Source: Bryobacterales bacterium (GTDB taxonomy: Bacteria > Acidobacteriota > Terriglobia > Bryobacterales > UBA6623). From it: 64,000 nucleotides of DNA. Shown in pieces: positions 36,252-45,361 of this stretch. Both the position numbers and the translations under genes were made by a program. Within the stretch, counting starts at the first letter, position 1; each line of letters begins with the position of its first letter. The notes below the pieces were generated by a model that made no database searches, was not told the origin of the DNA, and was given only the letters and a program-made list of their open reading frames with translations. The DNA lies in assembly GCA_028819255.1 (NCBI GenBank), contig JAPPMB010000060.1, forward strand, positions 42,371 through 106,370. The letters run 5' to 3'.

Positions 36252-37511
36252 GTGACCACGCCGAAGACAGTTCTCGGACGATTCCTCACCAGACATGCCA
36301 GCGCCCTAGTGCGGACGGCCTTGAGCGACGCCCGGATTGTCGCCGTTGTAGGACCAAGGCAGTCCGGCAAGACAACGCTCGTGCTGCGCATCGCCCGGGA
36401 TGCCAACCTCCCCTACGTTACGCTGGACGACGCGCTGTCGAGACGATTCGCCCTGGTCGATCCCATCGGGTTTGTTCGCGCGTTACCCGCCGCAGCCATC
36501 GATGAGCTCCAGCGCGCCCCGGAACTCATCCTCGCCATCAAGCGTGCAGTCGCTGAAGACCCGCGCCGGGGACGCTACATCGTGACGGGCTCCGTCGACC
36601 TTGTCGCCTCCTCCGTGTCACCCGACTCGCTGGCCGGGCGAGTCGAGCCCGTGGTGCTGCTCCCCTTCTCCCAGGCCGAGATCGCCGACCTGCGAATTCC
36701 TCGCTTTCTCGACCGTGCTTTCCGTGCGGATTTTCCTCGTTTCCTGTCACTGAACCGGACAGAGAATCTGGTGGAACGCATCCTGACCGGAGGCTATCCC
36801 GAAGCGGTGGCTCGGACAACCGCAAGACGCCGCACGGCATGGCTCCGGGCCTACGTCAGGTCGCTGGTTCGCAGGGATGTCACACAGGAATTCAGGGTGT
36901 CCACGCTGGAGCAGATGGCCCGGCTGGTGGATCATGCGGTCGCATTCGCTGACCGTCTGCTGAACCTTTCCAGACTCGCATCCGAGCTCGGGATTGATGC
37001 CAAGACAATTGGTCGCTGGCTCGTGCTGCTTGAGCACCTGTTCCTCGTGCGCCGCGTTCCGGCATGGCATCGCAACGACGTCAGGAGACTGGTAAAGGCC
37101 CCCCTGCTTCAATTCTTGGACTCCGGCCTTCTGGCGGCAGTCCGTCGCGTGGGAGCACCCCCCATCGCCAGGAACCGCGGCAAACTCGGCCAGTTGCTCG
37201 AATGCCTAGTCTTTTCCGAGATCGTCAAGGCTCCCGACTTGGCCGAGAGGGGAATAATCATGAGCCACTATCGGGACAAGGACACGGTTGAGGTGGACCT
37301 GGTGCTCGAGCATCCGGACGGTCGGGTCGGCGGCATCGAAGTGAAGGCCTCCGCGACGGTGAGTCCGAGGGATTTCCGGGGACTCGCACGCCTGAAGGCT
37401 GCCTGCGGCGACTGCTTTTCCTGTGGCATCCTCCTCCATGACGGCGACGGTGTTCAGAAAGTTGCGCCCCCGCAGTTCCTGATGCCGGTCGGGGTGCTCT
37501 GGGAGTCCTAG
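36252..37511 (+). CDS. AAA ATPase with DUF4143 domain
   Basis: 419 residues from a GTG. Walker A is VGPRQSGKTT (residues 33-42). A Walker B-like PAAAIDELQRAPEL is near residue 80, and the arginine-containing sensor GRYIVTGSVDLVASS follows. The C-terminal DUF4143 part has LFLVRRVPAWHRNDVRRLVK, QLLECLVFSEIVK and VEVDLVLEHPDGRVGGIEVK, which resembles a PD-(D/E)xK nuclease core (D...ExK). Such proteins are common and often mobile. Proposed roles include DNA or toxin-related functions, unproven. It is flanked by relics and preceded by direct repeats. Confidence 0.88.
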   Translation: MTTPKTVLGRFLTRHASALVRTALSDARIVAVVGPRQSGKTTLVLRIARDANLPYVTLDDALSRRFALVDPIGFVRALPAAAIDELQRAPELILAIKRAVAEDPRRGRYIVTGSVDLVASSVSPDSLAGRVEPVVLLPFSQAEIADLRIPRFLDRAFRADFPRFLSLNRTENLVERILTGGYPEAVARTTARRRTAWLRAYVRSLVRRDVTQEFRVSTLEQMARLVDHAVAFADRLLNLSRLASELGIDAKTIGRWLVLLEHLFLVRRVPAWHRNDVRRLVKAPLLQFLDSGLLAAVRRVGAPPIARNRGKLGQLLECLVFSEIVKAPDLAERGIIMSHYRDKDTVEVDLVLEHPDGRVGGIEVKASATVSPRDFRGLARLKAACGDCFSCGILLHDGDGVQKVAPPQFLMPVGVLWES

Positions 37512-37611
37512 CGGCCGTTCGGAGCGCGAGCCGAAACCTCCGTGGGTGCCACCGCGAAGGCAGTCCGGCTCTGCTGCGACGAGCAGACCTGCTTCCAGAC
37601 CGCGGTGCGGA

Positions 37612-38335
37612 CTCAGCCGGGTCTGTCGCTCGGGATTGGCGCAGCCGAACACAAGTCGAGAAATCCTGGCGGCAGGGCACCCTCTGCCCGCTCGCAGTGA
37701 GCGCATCGGAGGCCGAGTTGATCAACCGCACCGCACCAAGCACACCGACCCTGAGTCTGCGGTTGAACTCGGCCAAGCGATTTGCGCTGGGTCTGACCGA
37801 GAACCACATCCAATGAGCTCTCCGACGGGAGCACGACTCGTCTTGTCGGGCGCAACGAGAAGCCCCGGCCGTACCACGAAGGCGCGGACAACCAGGAGAT
37901 CCTGGCGAGCGCTCACCTGCTTTGCAGGCATTGGAGGGGGCGGCGCAGCAACAGGAGAGGCCACTTGCGACTCAGCACATCAGAAGACGTCCTTGCCGCA
38001 GATGCTTTTGCGACAGGGGTCATGCCGGGTGACGGCCCGGCCTCAATCATCGTTCGCGAATCGCGGCCGCGGCCTTGGGGCGGCGTCGAATGGTCCTCGG
38101 TCTCAGGCAGCCAGACCGGACGCAATCATCAGTAGCGGAACATGTCAGTTTGGATGATTCCGGAGCTCGATGCCGGCTGTCCTCGCCGTTTGCACTTCAC
38201 TGACTCAACAAGGTCCATGTGTGCGACAGCATGCATGGCTGTCTCCCTGGCCTGCTCTCGGCACCAACGTCAACGCTGAAATCCAGCAGACATGCCTTCA
38301 CTTGCACGACTTCCCGCTCGGTGCCGGTTTCGACC
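37612..38335. repeat. Decayed duplicate (left copy) of the block at 42172-42805
   Basis: This stretch aligns in the same direction with 42172-42805. Shared landmarks are CTCAGCCGG...CGGGATTGGCGCA, AGTCGAGAAA, GTGAGCGCATCGGAGGCC, GCGACTCAGCACATCAG and CAGCATGCATGGC. The right part (about 37970-38335) corresponds to the 3' end of the ankyrin gene (42449 onward), but full of indels. An extra stretch of about 90 bases lies near 37715-37805. No intact frame is left. It abuts the 3' end of the TonB receptor gene. The adjoining 37512-37611 holds nothing recognisable. Confidence 0.7.
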
Positions 38336-38376
38336 CCGTTCGCTCCCCGTCCCGGTAACGGGTTCCGCCGGATCCC

Positions 38377-41300
38377 TCAGAACACGAAGCGCAACCCGAA
38401 CTGGACGAGGCGCTGCGTGCGCTGGAACCGGTTCTCGCTGCCGGCCCTGGTGATCCGCCCCCTGGCTGGAGATCTGATGTTGGAATTCGGGTTGTTGAAG
38501 TGAGGCGTGTTCGTCACATTGAAGAACTCCGCCCGGAACTGGAGTCGTTTCCCCTCGCTGACACTGAAGTTCTTGTGGAGCGAAATGTTCGCCAGCTTCG
38601 TTCCCGGGCCGAAGAGCACATTGCGACCCGAGTTGCCGAATTGCCGAAAACCAGGAGCCACGAATGCGTCCGTATCGAACCATCGCCGGATCGTCCGCTC
38701 GCTGGGGGGCAGGTTGCCGTCGGCAATTCGGTCCGGTCTGGTTCCCTCGCCAATGTTCAGCGTGTTCGGTCCGCTGGGGCTGAACGGATAGCCGTCAGTC
38801 AACGTCAGCAGCGCGTTGATCTTCCATCCCCCGAGAATCTGGTCGACAGCGGCCGGCGCGTTGCCGAGCACGGCCTTGCCCTGGCCGACCGGCAAGTCGT
38901 ATCCAACGGTCGCATTGACCGAATGGCGGATGTCCAGGCTGCTGTTGCCCCGATTCCCGGAAAGGTCGGTAATCGGCAAGCCACCGGTGCTTTCGTCGAT
39001 GGCGTGGGCCCACGTGTAGTTGAGTTGGTACCGCAAGCCTCGGGAAAAGTGCTTGCGAAGCGTGGCCTGCAGGCTGTGATAGTTGGTATTGCCCCGGGTC
39101 TGCACGATCCTGACTGCGGCGTGGTTTGGCCAGCGTCGCCGCAGCGCGACGGGTCCGGACCCCGGAATCGCCTGATTGAAGTTGATCTGCTGGCGCCGTG
39201 CAGTCGCTTTGGATCCCACGTAGGCCACCGTCAGCTGTTGCTGGGCAGGGAGCTGCTGCTGAATCGCGAAGTTCCACTGCTGGGTGTACGGTATGGCGTA
39301 GCTGTCCGGATCGTATCCCCGGCGGCTCTGTCCCGGAGAATCCAGTGCCCTGACTCGGAGCGGGCCGTCGGCCAGTCCACGGGCGCCTTCGAAGTTCCCT
39401 TGAGAGTTGTCGACCCGCGTGTTGACGAAGAACGGCGCCTGCGACAGGAGGCCGGCGTTGAGATGAATCGGCTGGCCGTTGTAGTAGATGCCGTAAGCGG
39501 CGCGAACGACCGTGCCGTCCCCGAGCCGGTACGCCAGCCCGACTCGTGGCGCCCAGTTGTTCAGGTCATCGGCGATGCCGCTTCGCCATGGGTAGCGGCC
39601 ATCGTTCACCGGAGCCGGATTCCCTGATTCGACATCGAATTGAATCAGTCGATCGCCAACTTCAGTCTGCGGATAGTCAGCAAGCAGGTCGTATCGGAGC
39701 CCGAGGTTCAGCGAGAGTCTCTGGGTCACTTTCCAGTCATCCTGAAAATAGCCCGCATAGTCTGTTCTCCGCATTCCGCGGGTTCCTTGCATGTACACGA
39801 GCTGGATATTCCCCGGTTTCCCCAGCAGGAGCTCAGCGGGGCCGAATCCCGTGTTCCTGGCGTTGGCAGGATTGTTCGTGAATCTGAGCACGAATCCGAA
39901 CTGTCCGCGAGGCCTGGAAGTCTGGAAACCGTTCGTGTGGCGACGCACCGCATCGAAGCCGAACCGGAAGCTGTGGTTTCCTCGAGTCATCTCGAGGTTG
40001 TCGCTGAACTGAATGTTGTTCATCGGGAGGATTGCCGGGTTCCAGAAGTTGTCTCCTATGTTGGGGTACCCTGCAGCGCTGATGGCGGATAGCCCGGTCG
40101 TGTACTCGTCCACGTTTACGTTTGGAATGCCGAACTCCTCGGCGGTGTTGCGGCCGCCGTTCAGGGAAGTGGCCCTCAGGTTTTCCCGCGTGAACCCGAC
40201 GCGGACTTGATTGATGGTTCTGGCGTTGATGATTTGGGTGTAGCTCACCACGATCTGTGTTGCGGGTGCCTGGACTTGAACGAACGGCGTTGCTGTCGGG
40301 CCCAGGATGTTTGCGAATCCGTTGACGAAATCGGCCCGGCCCCTCGTCAGCCGGAAGAATCCCCGCGACCCTCCGCTGAAGTCTCGATCGATCTTGACAG
40401 TGCCTTGGTCGGCGTCCTGGGTGTTGCCGGCGTCTGTGGTGAAGTTGGCCGCGAGCCCGGGACCCGTCGGTGCCGGGAAAAACCGCAGGACAGCCAGTCC
40501 TTGAGGGCTGAACCGCGAGTCCGGTATCGAATTGTTCGCAAACGGCTCCCGGACGAGCTTGCCCGCCTCGTTCCGAGTCGTGGTCAGCGGATCGAAGATT
40601 CGGTTCCTGCCCACCGCTTCGGAGAAGTCGCCCGTCCTCATCAGGTTCGTCGGCACGCTTGCGATGTTCGTGGTGCTCTGGCGTGTCCGCGTTCCCTCGT
40701 ACGAGACGAAGAAGAACGTCGAGCCTTCCTTGCGGCCGAGCGGTCCGCCCAGCGTGCCCCCGAACATGTTCCGCCGAAGCGGTGTCTTGTCACCGGTGTT
40801 GAAGAAGTTCCTCGCGTCCAGAGCGTCGTTCCGGAGAAACCAGAACGCTGACCCGTGGAACTCGTTGGTGCCGGACTTGTAGCCCATGTTCAACGTCCCG
40901 CCCGTTCTTCCAAAGCGAGCGTCGGGCGCGGATGTCTCCACCCGGTATTGCTCGAGCGCTTCGATTTCTGGAAACACCATCACGCCCTGGCCTTGATGGT
41001 TGCTGTTGTTCTGGAGGCCGTCGACCACGAAGTTGTTGTCCACCACGGTCCCGCCGTTCACGCTTGACACCGTGCTGCCTCGAATCTGCGACAGGGGCAG
41101 GCCCGAGTTGTGGGGTTGGGCCAGAACGACTCCCGCGGTGTAGCGCATCAGGTCCACGAAGTTGCGCGAGATGTTCGGGAGTTCCTTGACCTCCTCCTCG
41201 GAGCGCAATGTGCTCAACGTGGCAGTCTCGGTCTGCAGGACCGTCCCGATGGCCTCGACATCGATCGATTCGGCCACGGCGCCGACTTCAAGTTCGAAGT

Positions 41301-41613
41301 CGACCGCGATCCTCTCGGAGAGGTTCAGAGCAACCTCTTTCGCTGCTGTCCGAAAACCCTCGGTGGAAACCGTGATCCGGTAGGGCCCTGGCGGCAGCGG
41401 GGGAGAAACGTACAATCCGGACGCGTTTGTCTCCCGGGTCAGCCGGTAGTTTGTGGCGGTGTTGAGAACCTCCACGTTAGCGCCCGGAATGACCGCTCCC
41501 GAGCCGTCGGAAACCGTGCCGTTCAGAACGCCCGTGTCGACCTGCGCGATCAGCGTGGCGCTGCACGCGAGAAGCGCAATGAAGGTCAGTTTCTGCTGTG
41601 TGATGGGTCGCAT
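38377..41613 (-). CDS. TonB-dependent receptor, Oar-like with carboxypeptidase-regulatory domain
   Basis: A 1078-residue outer-membrane protein. The ATG at 41613 follows AGGAGG and gives MRPITQQKLTFIALLACSAT, a signal peptide; the frame reaches further to 41649. Residues about 25-110 form the carboxypeptidase-regulatory beta-sandwich (GVLNGTVSDGSGAVIPGANV). The plug region follows (IRGSTVSSVNGGTVVDNNFV, NMGYKSGTNEFHGSAFWFLR), then a long barrel ending in LRFVF with the terminal Phe needed for outer-membrane insertion. It probably imports or binds large oligomers. A strong promoter lies at 41756-41784. The gene sits between two copies of a degenerate duplicated block. Confidence 0.92.
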   Translation of the reverse strand: MRPITQQKLTFIALLACSATLIAQVDTGVLNGTVSDGSGAVIPGANVEVLNTATNYRLTRETNASGLYVSPPLPPGPYRITVSTEGFRTAAKEVALNLSERIAVDFELEVGAVAESIDVEAIGTVLQTETATLSTLRSEEEVKELPNISRNFVDLMRYTAGVVLAQPHNSGLPLSQIRGSTVSSVNGGTVVDNNFVVDGLQNNSNHQGQGVMVFPEIEALEQYRVETSAPDARFGRTGGTLNMGYKSGTNEFHGSAFWFLRNDALDARNFFNTGDKTPLRRNMFGGTLGGPLGRKEGSTFFFVSYEGTRTRQSTTNIASVPTNLMRTGDFSEAVGRNRIFDPLTTTRNEAGKLVREPFANNSIPDSRFSPQGLAVLRFFPAPTGPGLAANFTTDAGNTQDADQGTVKIDRDFSGGSRGFFRLTRGRADFVNGFANILGPTATPFVQVQAPATQIVVSYTQIINARTINQVRVGFTRENLRATSLNGGRNTAEEFGIPNVNVDEYTTGLSAISAAGYPNIGDNFWNPAILPMNNIQFSDNLEMTRGNHSFRFGFDAVRRHTNGFQTSRPRGQFGFVLRFTNNPANARNTGFGPAELLLGKPGNIQLVYMQGTRGMRRTDYAGYFQDDWKVTQRLSLNLGLRYDLLADYPQTEVGDRLIQFDVESGNPAPVNDGRYPWRSGIADDLNNWAPRVGLAYRLGDGTVVRAAYGIYYNGQPIHLNAGLLSQAPFFVNTRVDNSQGNFEGARGLADGPLRVRALDSPGQSRRGYDPDSYAIPYTQQWNFAIQQQLPAQQQLTVAYVGSKATARRQQINFNQAIPGSGPVALRRRWPNHAAVRIVQTRGNTNYHSLQATLRKHFSRGLRYQLNYTWAHAIDESTGGLPITDLSGNRGNSSLDIRHSVNATVGYDLPVGQGKAVLGNAPAAVDQILGGWKINALLTLTDGYPFSPSGPNTLNIGEGTRPDRIADGNLPPSERTIRRWFDTDAFVAPGFRQFGNSGRNVLFGPGTKLANISLHKNFSVSEGKRLQFRAEFFNVTNTPHFNNPNSNIRSPARGRITRAGSENRFQRTQRLVQFGLRFVF

Positions 41614-41755
41614 CCCGTTTCCTCCTGGGACGTTCCTGTGCCAGCTCACTTCGCCGGCGAGGCCCGAATTGGTGCGACCCTACGCTTCGAATTCCGATCG
41701 TAGTCGCAGGGTGGCCTTCCGTCGGTTCGAATTGCCAGCCCTGTTCGTCGGCCGG

Positions 41756-41784
41756 ACCTTAGCGCAAGTGAGATTCCTTGTCAA
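41756..41784 (-). promoter_or_regulatory. Sigma-70-type promoter of the TonB receptor gene
   Basis: On the minus strand, TTGACA (41779-41784) is followed after 17 bases by TAAGGT (41756-41761). This gives a leader of about 135 bases before the ATG at 41613. The next 390 bases to the right (41785-42171) show no gene. Confidence 0.6.
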
Positions 41785-42171
41785 CACCCTTTCCCGCCCA
41801 AAAGCCATGAATTGGGCCTTGGTTTCAGATACAGGTTTGTCGGTCTTCGGCAGGCTCCGAAGTGCTCGACCCTTTCTTCAGTTCCCGGGCGGCAGCGGCG
41901 GTTTCAGTCCGGGCGTACCGAAATCTCATGCGCTTCCTCGTTGGGCTGCTTCACCTGCCGGATCGTCTTCCATTCGCTTACCACGAACCGCGTTCAGCAG
42001 TGGTCGACCGCGCGCCTCGCCATGGTCGGAGGCGGAGACGGGACACCTTGGTTGCACGCGTCCGGGGCAGTCGCCGGCGATGCAATGCCGAATGTCGTCC
42101 TCCCTCGGTCTTGGGTCTGTGTACGGGCCATACCGCCTCGGACGCCAATGCCCTCTTCGTCATCGGCGCGT

Positions 42172-42805
42172 GCTCAGCCGGGATTCTCGCCCGGGATTGG
42201 CGCAACAGGACGCAAGTCGAGAAACTCTGCCGGCAGGGCTCCATCCGCGAGTTCGCCGTGAGCGCATCGGAGGCCAACATCCAACGAACTCTCGGACGGA
42301 AGCACGACCCGCCCGTCGAGCGCAACGGAAAGCCCCCCCGTACCGCCGACACGCGGTCAGTCAGGAACTTCTAGCGGTGGCTCGCCTGGCATGGGGGCAC
42401 CCGAGCGGGCGGCGCAGCGACAGGGCAGACTGTCTGCGACTCAGCACATCAGTAGACGTTCTTGGCCGCAGTTGCCTCTGTGACAGGAGTCACGCCGGGT
42501 GAGAGCCCGGCCTCGATCATCGCCTCGCGAATCGCGGCCGCAGCCCTCGGGCTGGGCCGAATGGTCCTCGAGCCCTGGTAGCCGGACGCAATCATCAGCG
42601 GCGTCGAACCATAGCGGTTCGGACGATTCCAGAGCTCGACGCTTGCTCCTCTGGCCGCTAGAAACTTCACCGGCTCCACCCTGTCCCTGTATGCAACGGC
42701 ATGCATGGCCGTCTCCCCGTTGTCGTTCACGGCATCGATGTCGATGCCGAGATCCAGCAGGAATTCCATCACTTGCACAACTTCCCGCTCCGTGCCGGTT
42801 CTGGC
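42172..42805. repeat. Right copy of the duplicated block (includes the ankyrin gene 3' end)
   Basis: This is the better-kept copy of the block at 37612-38335, in the same orientation. The part from 42449 is coding (ankyrin gene C-terminus). The part before 42430 has a frame reading DWRNRTQVEKLCRQGSIREF, then AVSASEANIQRTLGRKHD, on the plus strand. It looks like a remnant of an unidentified gene, and pieces of the same phrase recur in the left copy. Confidence 0.65.
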
Positions 42806-44008
42806 ACCGGCCAGCATCAGTGCAGTCCTGCCGCCTCCTCCGGTCAGCGACGGATCGGCCCCCAGATCAACCAGCGTCTTCATGAACCCCATGTCCGCGG
42901 TCTGGACAGCAGCCAGGAAAGCAGTGGGGCCCAGCACCCTGTTGCCGAGATTGAGCAGACCTGCTCCGGTCATCCGCGCATCGAGGTCTGCGCCGTGCTC
43001 CGCGAGCATTCGCACGAACTCCAAGCTCGTCACGTGACCGGTGATTCGAGGAGGCGGATTCGCGTCACCGGGCGGAATGCGGCGGGCATTGGCAATTGCA
43101 TGCAGGGCTCTGTAGCCCATCGCACCCTCGATGTTGGGGTCGACTCCGGCGTCGAGCAGGAATGCCGCCAGTTCGAAATTGCCGTTCTCCGCCGCCACGT
43201 GCAGCGCCGTCGCCCCGGGCCGGAGCTTTGCCCCGTAGCCAACGAGCCGCCAGTCGGGCGACGGGTCGATGCGCTCGCTGGCATCCGCTCCGGCAGCGAT
43301 AAGCGTCCTGACCACGTCCAGATGGCCCGCCCGCGCGGCGAACAGCAACGGAGTGAATCCCGACTCGAGCGCCCTGCGGAAGTCGGCGCCGAACTCGATC
43401 AGTTCCGCCACGACCTCGGCATGGCCCTCGGCGGCCGCCCAGAACAGCGCCGTCTGGTCGGACTTTGTCACGTAGTCGAAGTTCGTCGGATCGCGCATTC
43501 GATTCAGGAAGGCGTTTGCGCCGGCCCCCTCCTGTCGGCCCATCCCATGCACCCTCGCGTGCGGATCGGCCCCGCGCACCAGCAGCATCTTAACCGGCTC
43601 CAACCTGCCCGTCCTGGAGGCCGTCATCAGGACTGTCTCGCCGCCCGGCAGGGCGGTGTTCGGATCCGCGCCTGCGTCGAGCAGGGCCTCGACCATCCGG
43701 GCGCTGCCGTTGGTGCAGGCGAGCGTCAGCGGAGTCACCCCGTAGCGATTGGCGGCGCCCGCATCGGCTCCGGCCTCCAGCAGCAGGGCTGCGGTCTCCA
43801 GATCATTGTTGCGGGCAGCCCAGTGCAGAGCGGTCATCCCGTCGGAGAGTGCCGCGTCCACATCCGCGGAAGCCCCGATCAGGCCGCGAACCGCATCCCG
43901 GTCCATGACCCGAGCCGCCTCAACCAGCGGCGCACCTTTCTCGCCCGCAAAGGCAAGCAAGGGCGCCAGCAACGCTGCCCCCCACAAACTCAGCGGCACA
44001 AAACGCAT
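42449..44008 (-). CDS. Exported ankyrin-repeat protein
   Basis: 519 residues. The start MRFVPLSLWGAALLAPLLAF is a signal peptide, so the repeats act outside the cytoplasm. About nine to ten ankyrin repeats are visible (DGMTALHWAARNNDLETAAL, YGVTPLTLACTNGSARMVEA, DQTALFWAAAEGHAEVVAEL, SGFTPLLFAARAGHLDVVRT, GATALHVAAENGNFELAAFL, NGETAMHAVAYRDRVEPVKF). There is no catalytic domain. It lies 21 bases after the DUF1552 gene in the same operon as the DUF1592 cytochrome and probably scaffolds or protects those partners. A broken copy of its 3' end is at about 37970-38335. Confidence 0.88.
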   Translation of the reverse strand: MRFVPLSLWGAALLAPLLAFAGEKGAPLVEAARVMDRDAVRGLIGASADVDAALSDGMTALHWAARNNDLETAALLLEAGADAGAANRYGVTPLTLACTNGSARMVEALLDAGADPNTALPGGETVLMTASRTGRLEPVKMLLVRGADPHARVHGMGRQEGAGANAFLNRMRDPTNFDYVTKSDQTALFWAAAEGHAEVVAELIEFGADFRRALESGFTPLLFAARAGHLDVVRTLIAAGADASERIDPSPDWRLVGYGAKLRPGATALHVAAENGNFELAAFLLDAGVDPNIEGAMGYRALHAIANARRIPPGDANPPPRITGHVTSLEFVRMLAEHGADLDARMTGAGLLNLGNRVLGPTAFLAAVQTADMGFMKTLVDLGADPSLTGGGGRTALMLAGARTGTEREVVQVMEFLLDLGIDIDAVNDNGETAMHAVAYRDRVEPVKFLAARGASVELWNRPNRYGSTPLMIASGYQGSRTIRPSPRAAAAIREAMIEAGLSPGVTPVTEATAAKNVY

Positions 44009-44029
44009 TGCTCGCCCCCGTGACCGCGG

Positions 44030-45361
44030 TCAGATCGACAGCAGCTCCTCGACCTTGCCGTTGCTGTCAGCAAAGGAATCCATGCGGACGCCGGCCTTTT
44101 CGAGGAGAGTGAGGTGGAGGTTCGCCAGCGGCGTCCGGTCCTCGTACCGGATGTGCCGACCGCCCTTGAGCCGCCCGTCACATCCGCCGGCGACCAGGAT
44201 CGGCAGGTTGATGTGGTCGTGCTTGTTTGGATCTCCCATGCCGCTGCCGTACAGGTACGCGCAATGGTCAAGCAGCGTGCCCTCCCCGTCCGGTGTCGCC
44301 TTGAGTCTCTCCACAAGGTACGCGAAAAGCGATACGTGATACTCGTTGATCCTTGCCACCTTCGCAACCATTTCCGGGTTGTTTCCGTGGTGCGTGAGCG
44401 GATGGTGCGGCTCGGCGACCCCGATCTCGTGATAGCTGCGCGTGCTCCCCTCCCGGGCCAGCTGAAAGCTGATGACCCTCGTGAGGTCGGCCTGGAGGGC
44501 CAGCACCTGCAGGTCGAACATGAGGCGCACGTGATCCGCATAGGCCGGAGGAACCCCGGCGGGCCGCTCCATGTCGGGAAGAGCCCTGTCGGCCGCGCCC
44601 GCTTCGGCGATCTGGATGCGCCGCTCCACTTCCCGCACGCTGTCAAGATACTGGTCCACCTTGGTGCGGTCGCCCGCACCGAGCTCATGCCTGAGGCGCG
44701 CCACATCGTTTCTGACGCGGTCCAGGAGGCTGGCTTTCTTCCGAAGCGCCCTGCCCCGCTCCTCGGGACTGCCTTCACCGAACAGCCGGTTGAAGACCTT
44801 CCTCGGGTGGGCCTCGTACGGAAGAGGCGTGGTGGGCGAGGACCACGAGAGATTGTTCTGGTACACGCACGCGAAGCCGTCATCGCACTGGCCCACGACC
44901 TCAAGAATGTCCATCCCCAGCTCGAGCGACGGTATCGGGGTCTCCTGGCCGATCTCCCGGGCCGCGATCTGGTCGACGGTTGTCCCAAGGTAGTAGTCCG
45001 AACTCTCGGTCAGCTTTGCCTTGGCGCAGCTGAGAAACGCCGAGTTCGATGTTGCGTGCGTACCCGGATAGGCGTTCTGCAGCTCCATGTTGGTCACGAC
45101 CGTGACGGCATCCCGATGGGGGGCCAGCGGGCGCAGGATGGGCGAGAGCTCCTGCAGGTCGTCGTCGCCGGGCGGGGTCCAACGCTTGGTGTCGGATCCC
45201 ATCGGGATGAAGACGTACCCGAGCCGCCGGACCGGCCTGGCCGGCGTTGCCGTGCTGGCGGTCATCGCGGGCACCATCGCGTCCAGCAGCGGCAGAGCCA
45301 CTGCGGCGCCCATGCCTTTCAGCACCGTTCGACGGTCTAGCGATTTCTTGGTGATGATCAT
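44030..45361 (-). CDS. DUF1552 protein, Tat-exported
   Basis: 443 residues. The N-terminus DRRTVLKGMGAAVALPLLDA is a twin-arginine signal. Family landmarks include RLGYVFIPMGSDTKRWTP, EDLQ-type TVVTNMELQNAYPGTHATSN, SLELGMDILEVVGQCDDGFA and CAYLYGSGMGDPNKHDHINL with LPILVAGG. The start overlaps the DUF1592 stop (ATGA at 45358-45361), so both are co-translated. The function is unknown. The fold may be related to DUF1501, the parallel partner at 31446. Confidence 0.9.
   Translation of the reverse strand: MIITKKSLDRRTVLKGMGAAVALPLLDAMVPAMTASTATPARPVRRLGYVFIPMGSDTKRWTPPGDDDLQELSPILRPLAPHRDAVTVVTNMELQNAYPGTHATSNSAFLSCAKAKLTESSDYYLGTTVDQIAAREIGQETPIPSLELGMDILEVVGQCDDGFACVYQNNLSWSSPTTPLPYEAHPRKVFNRLFGEGSPEERGRALRKKASLLDRVRNDVARLRHELGAGDRTKVDQYLDSVREVERRIQIAEAGAADRALPDMERPAGVPPAYADHVRLMFDLQVLALQADLTRVISFQLAREGSTRSYHEIGVAEPHHPLTHHGNNPEMVAKVARINEYHVSLFAYLVERLKATPDGEGTLLDHCAYLYGSGMGDPNKHDHINLPILVAGGCDGRLKGGRHIRYEDRTPLANLHLTLLEKAGVRMDSFADSNGKVEELLSI

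Noticed and set aside
41721..41735. GGTTCGAATTGCC resembling a tRNA T-loop
   Set aside because: There is no matching T-stem or other arms. The region is the leader of the TonB receptor gene.
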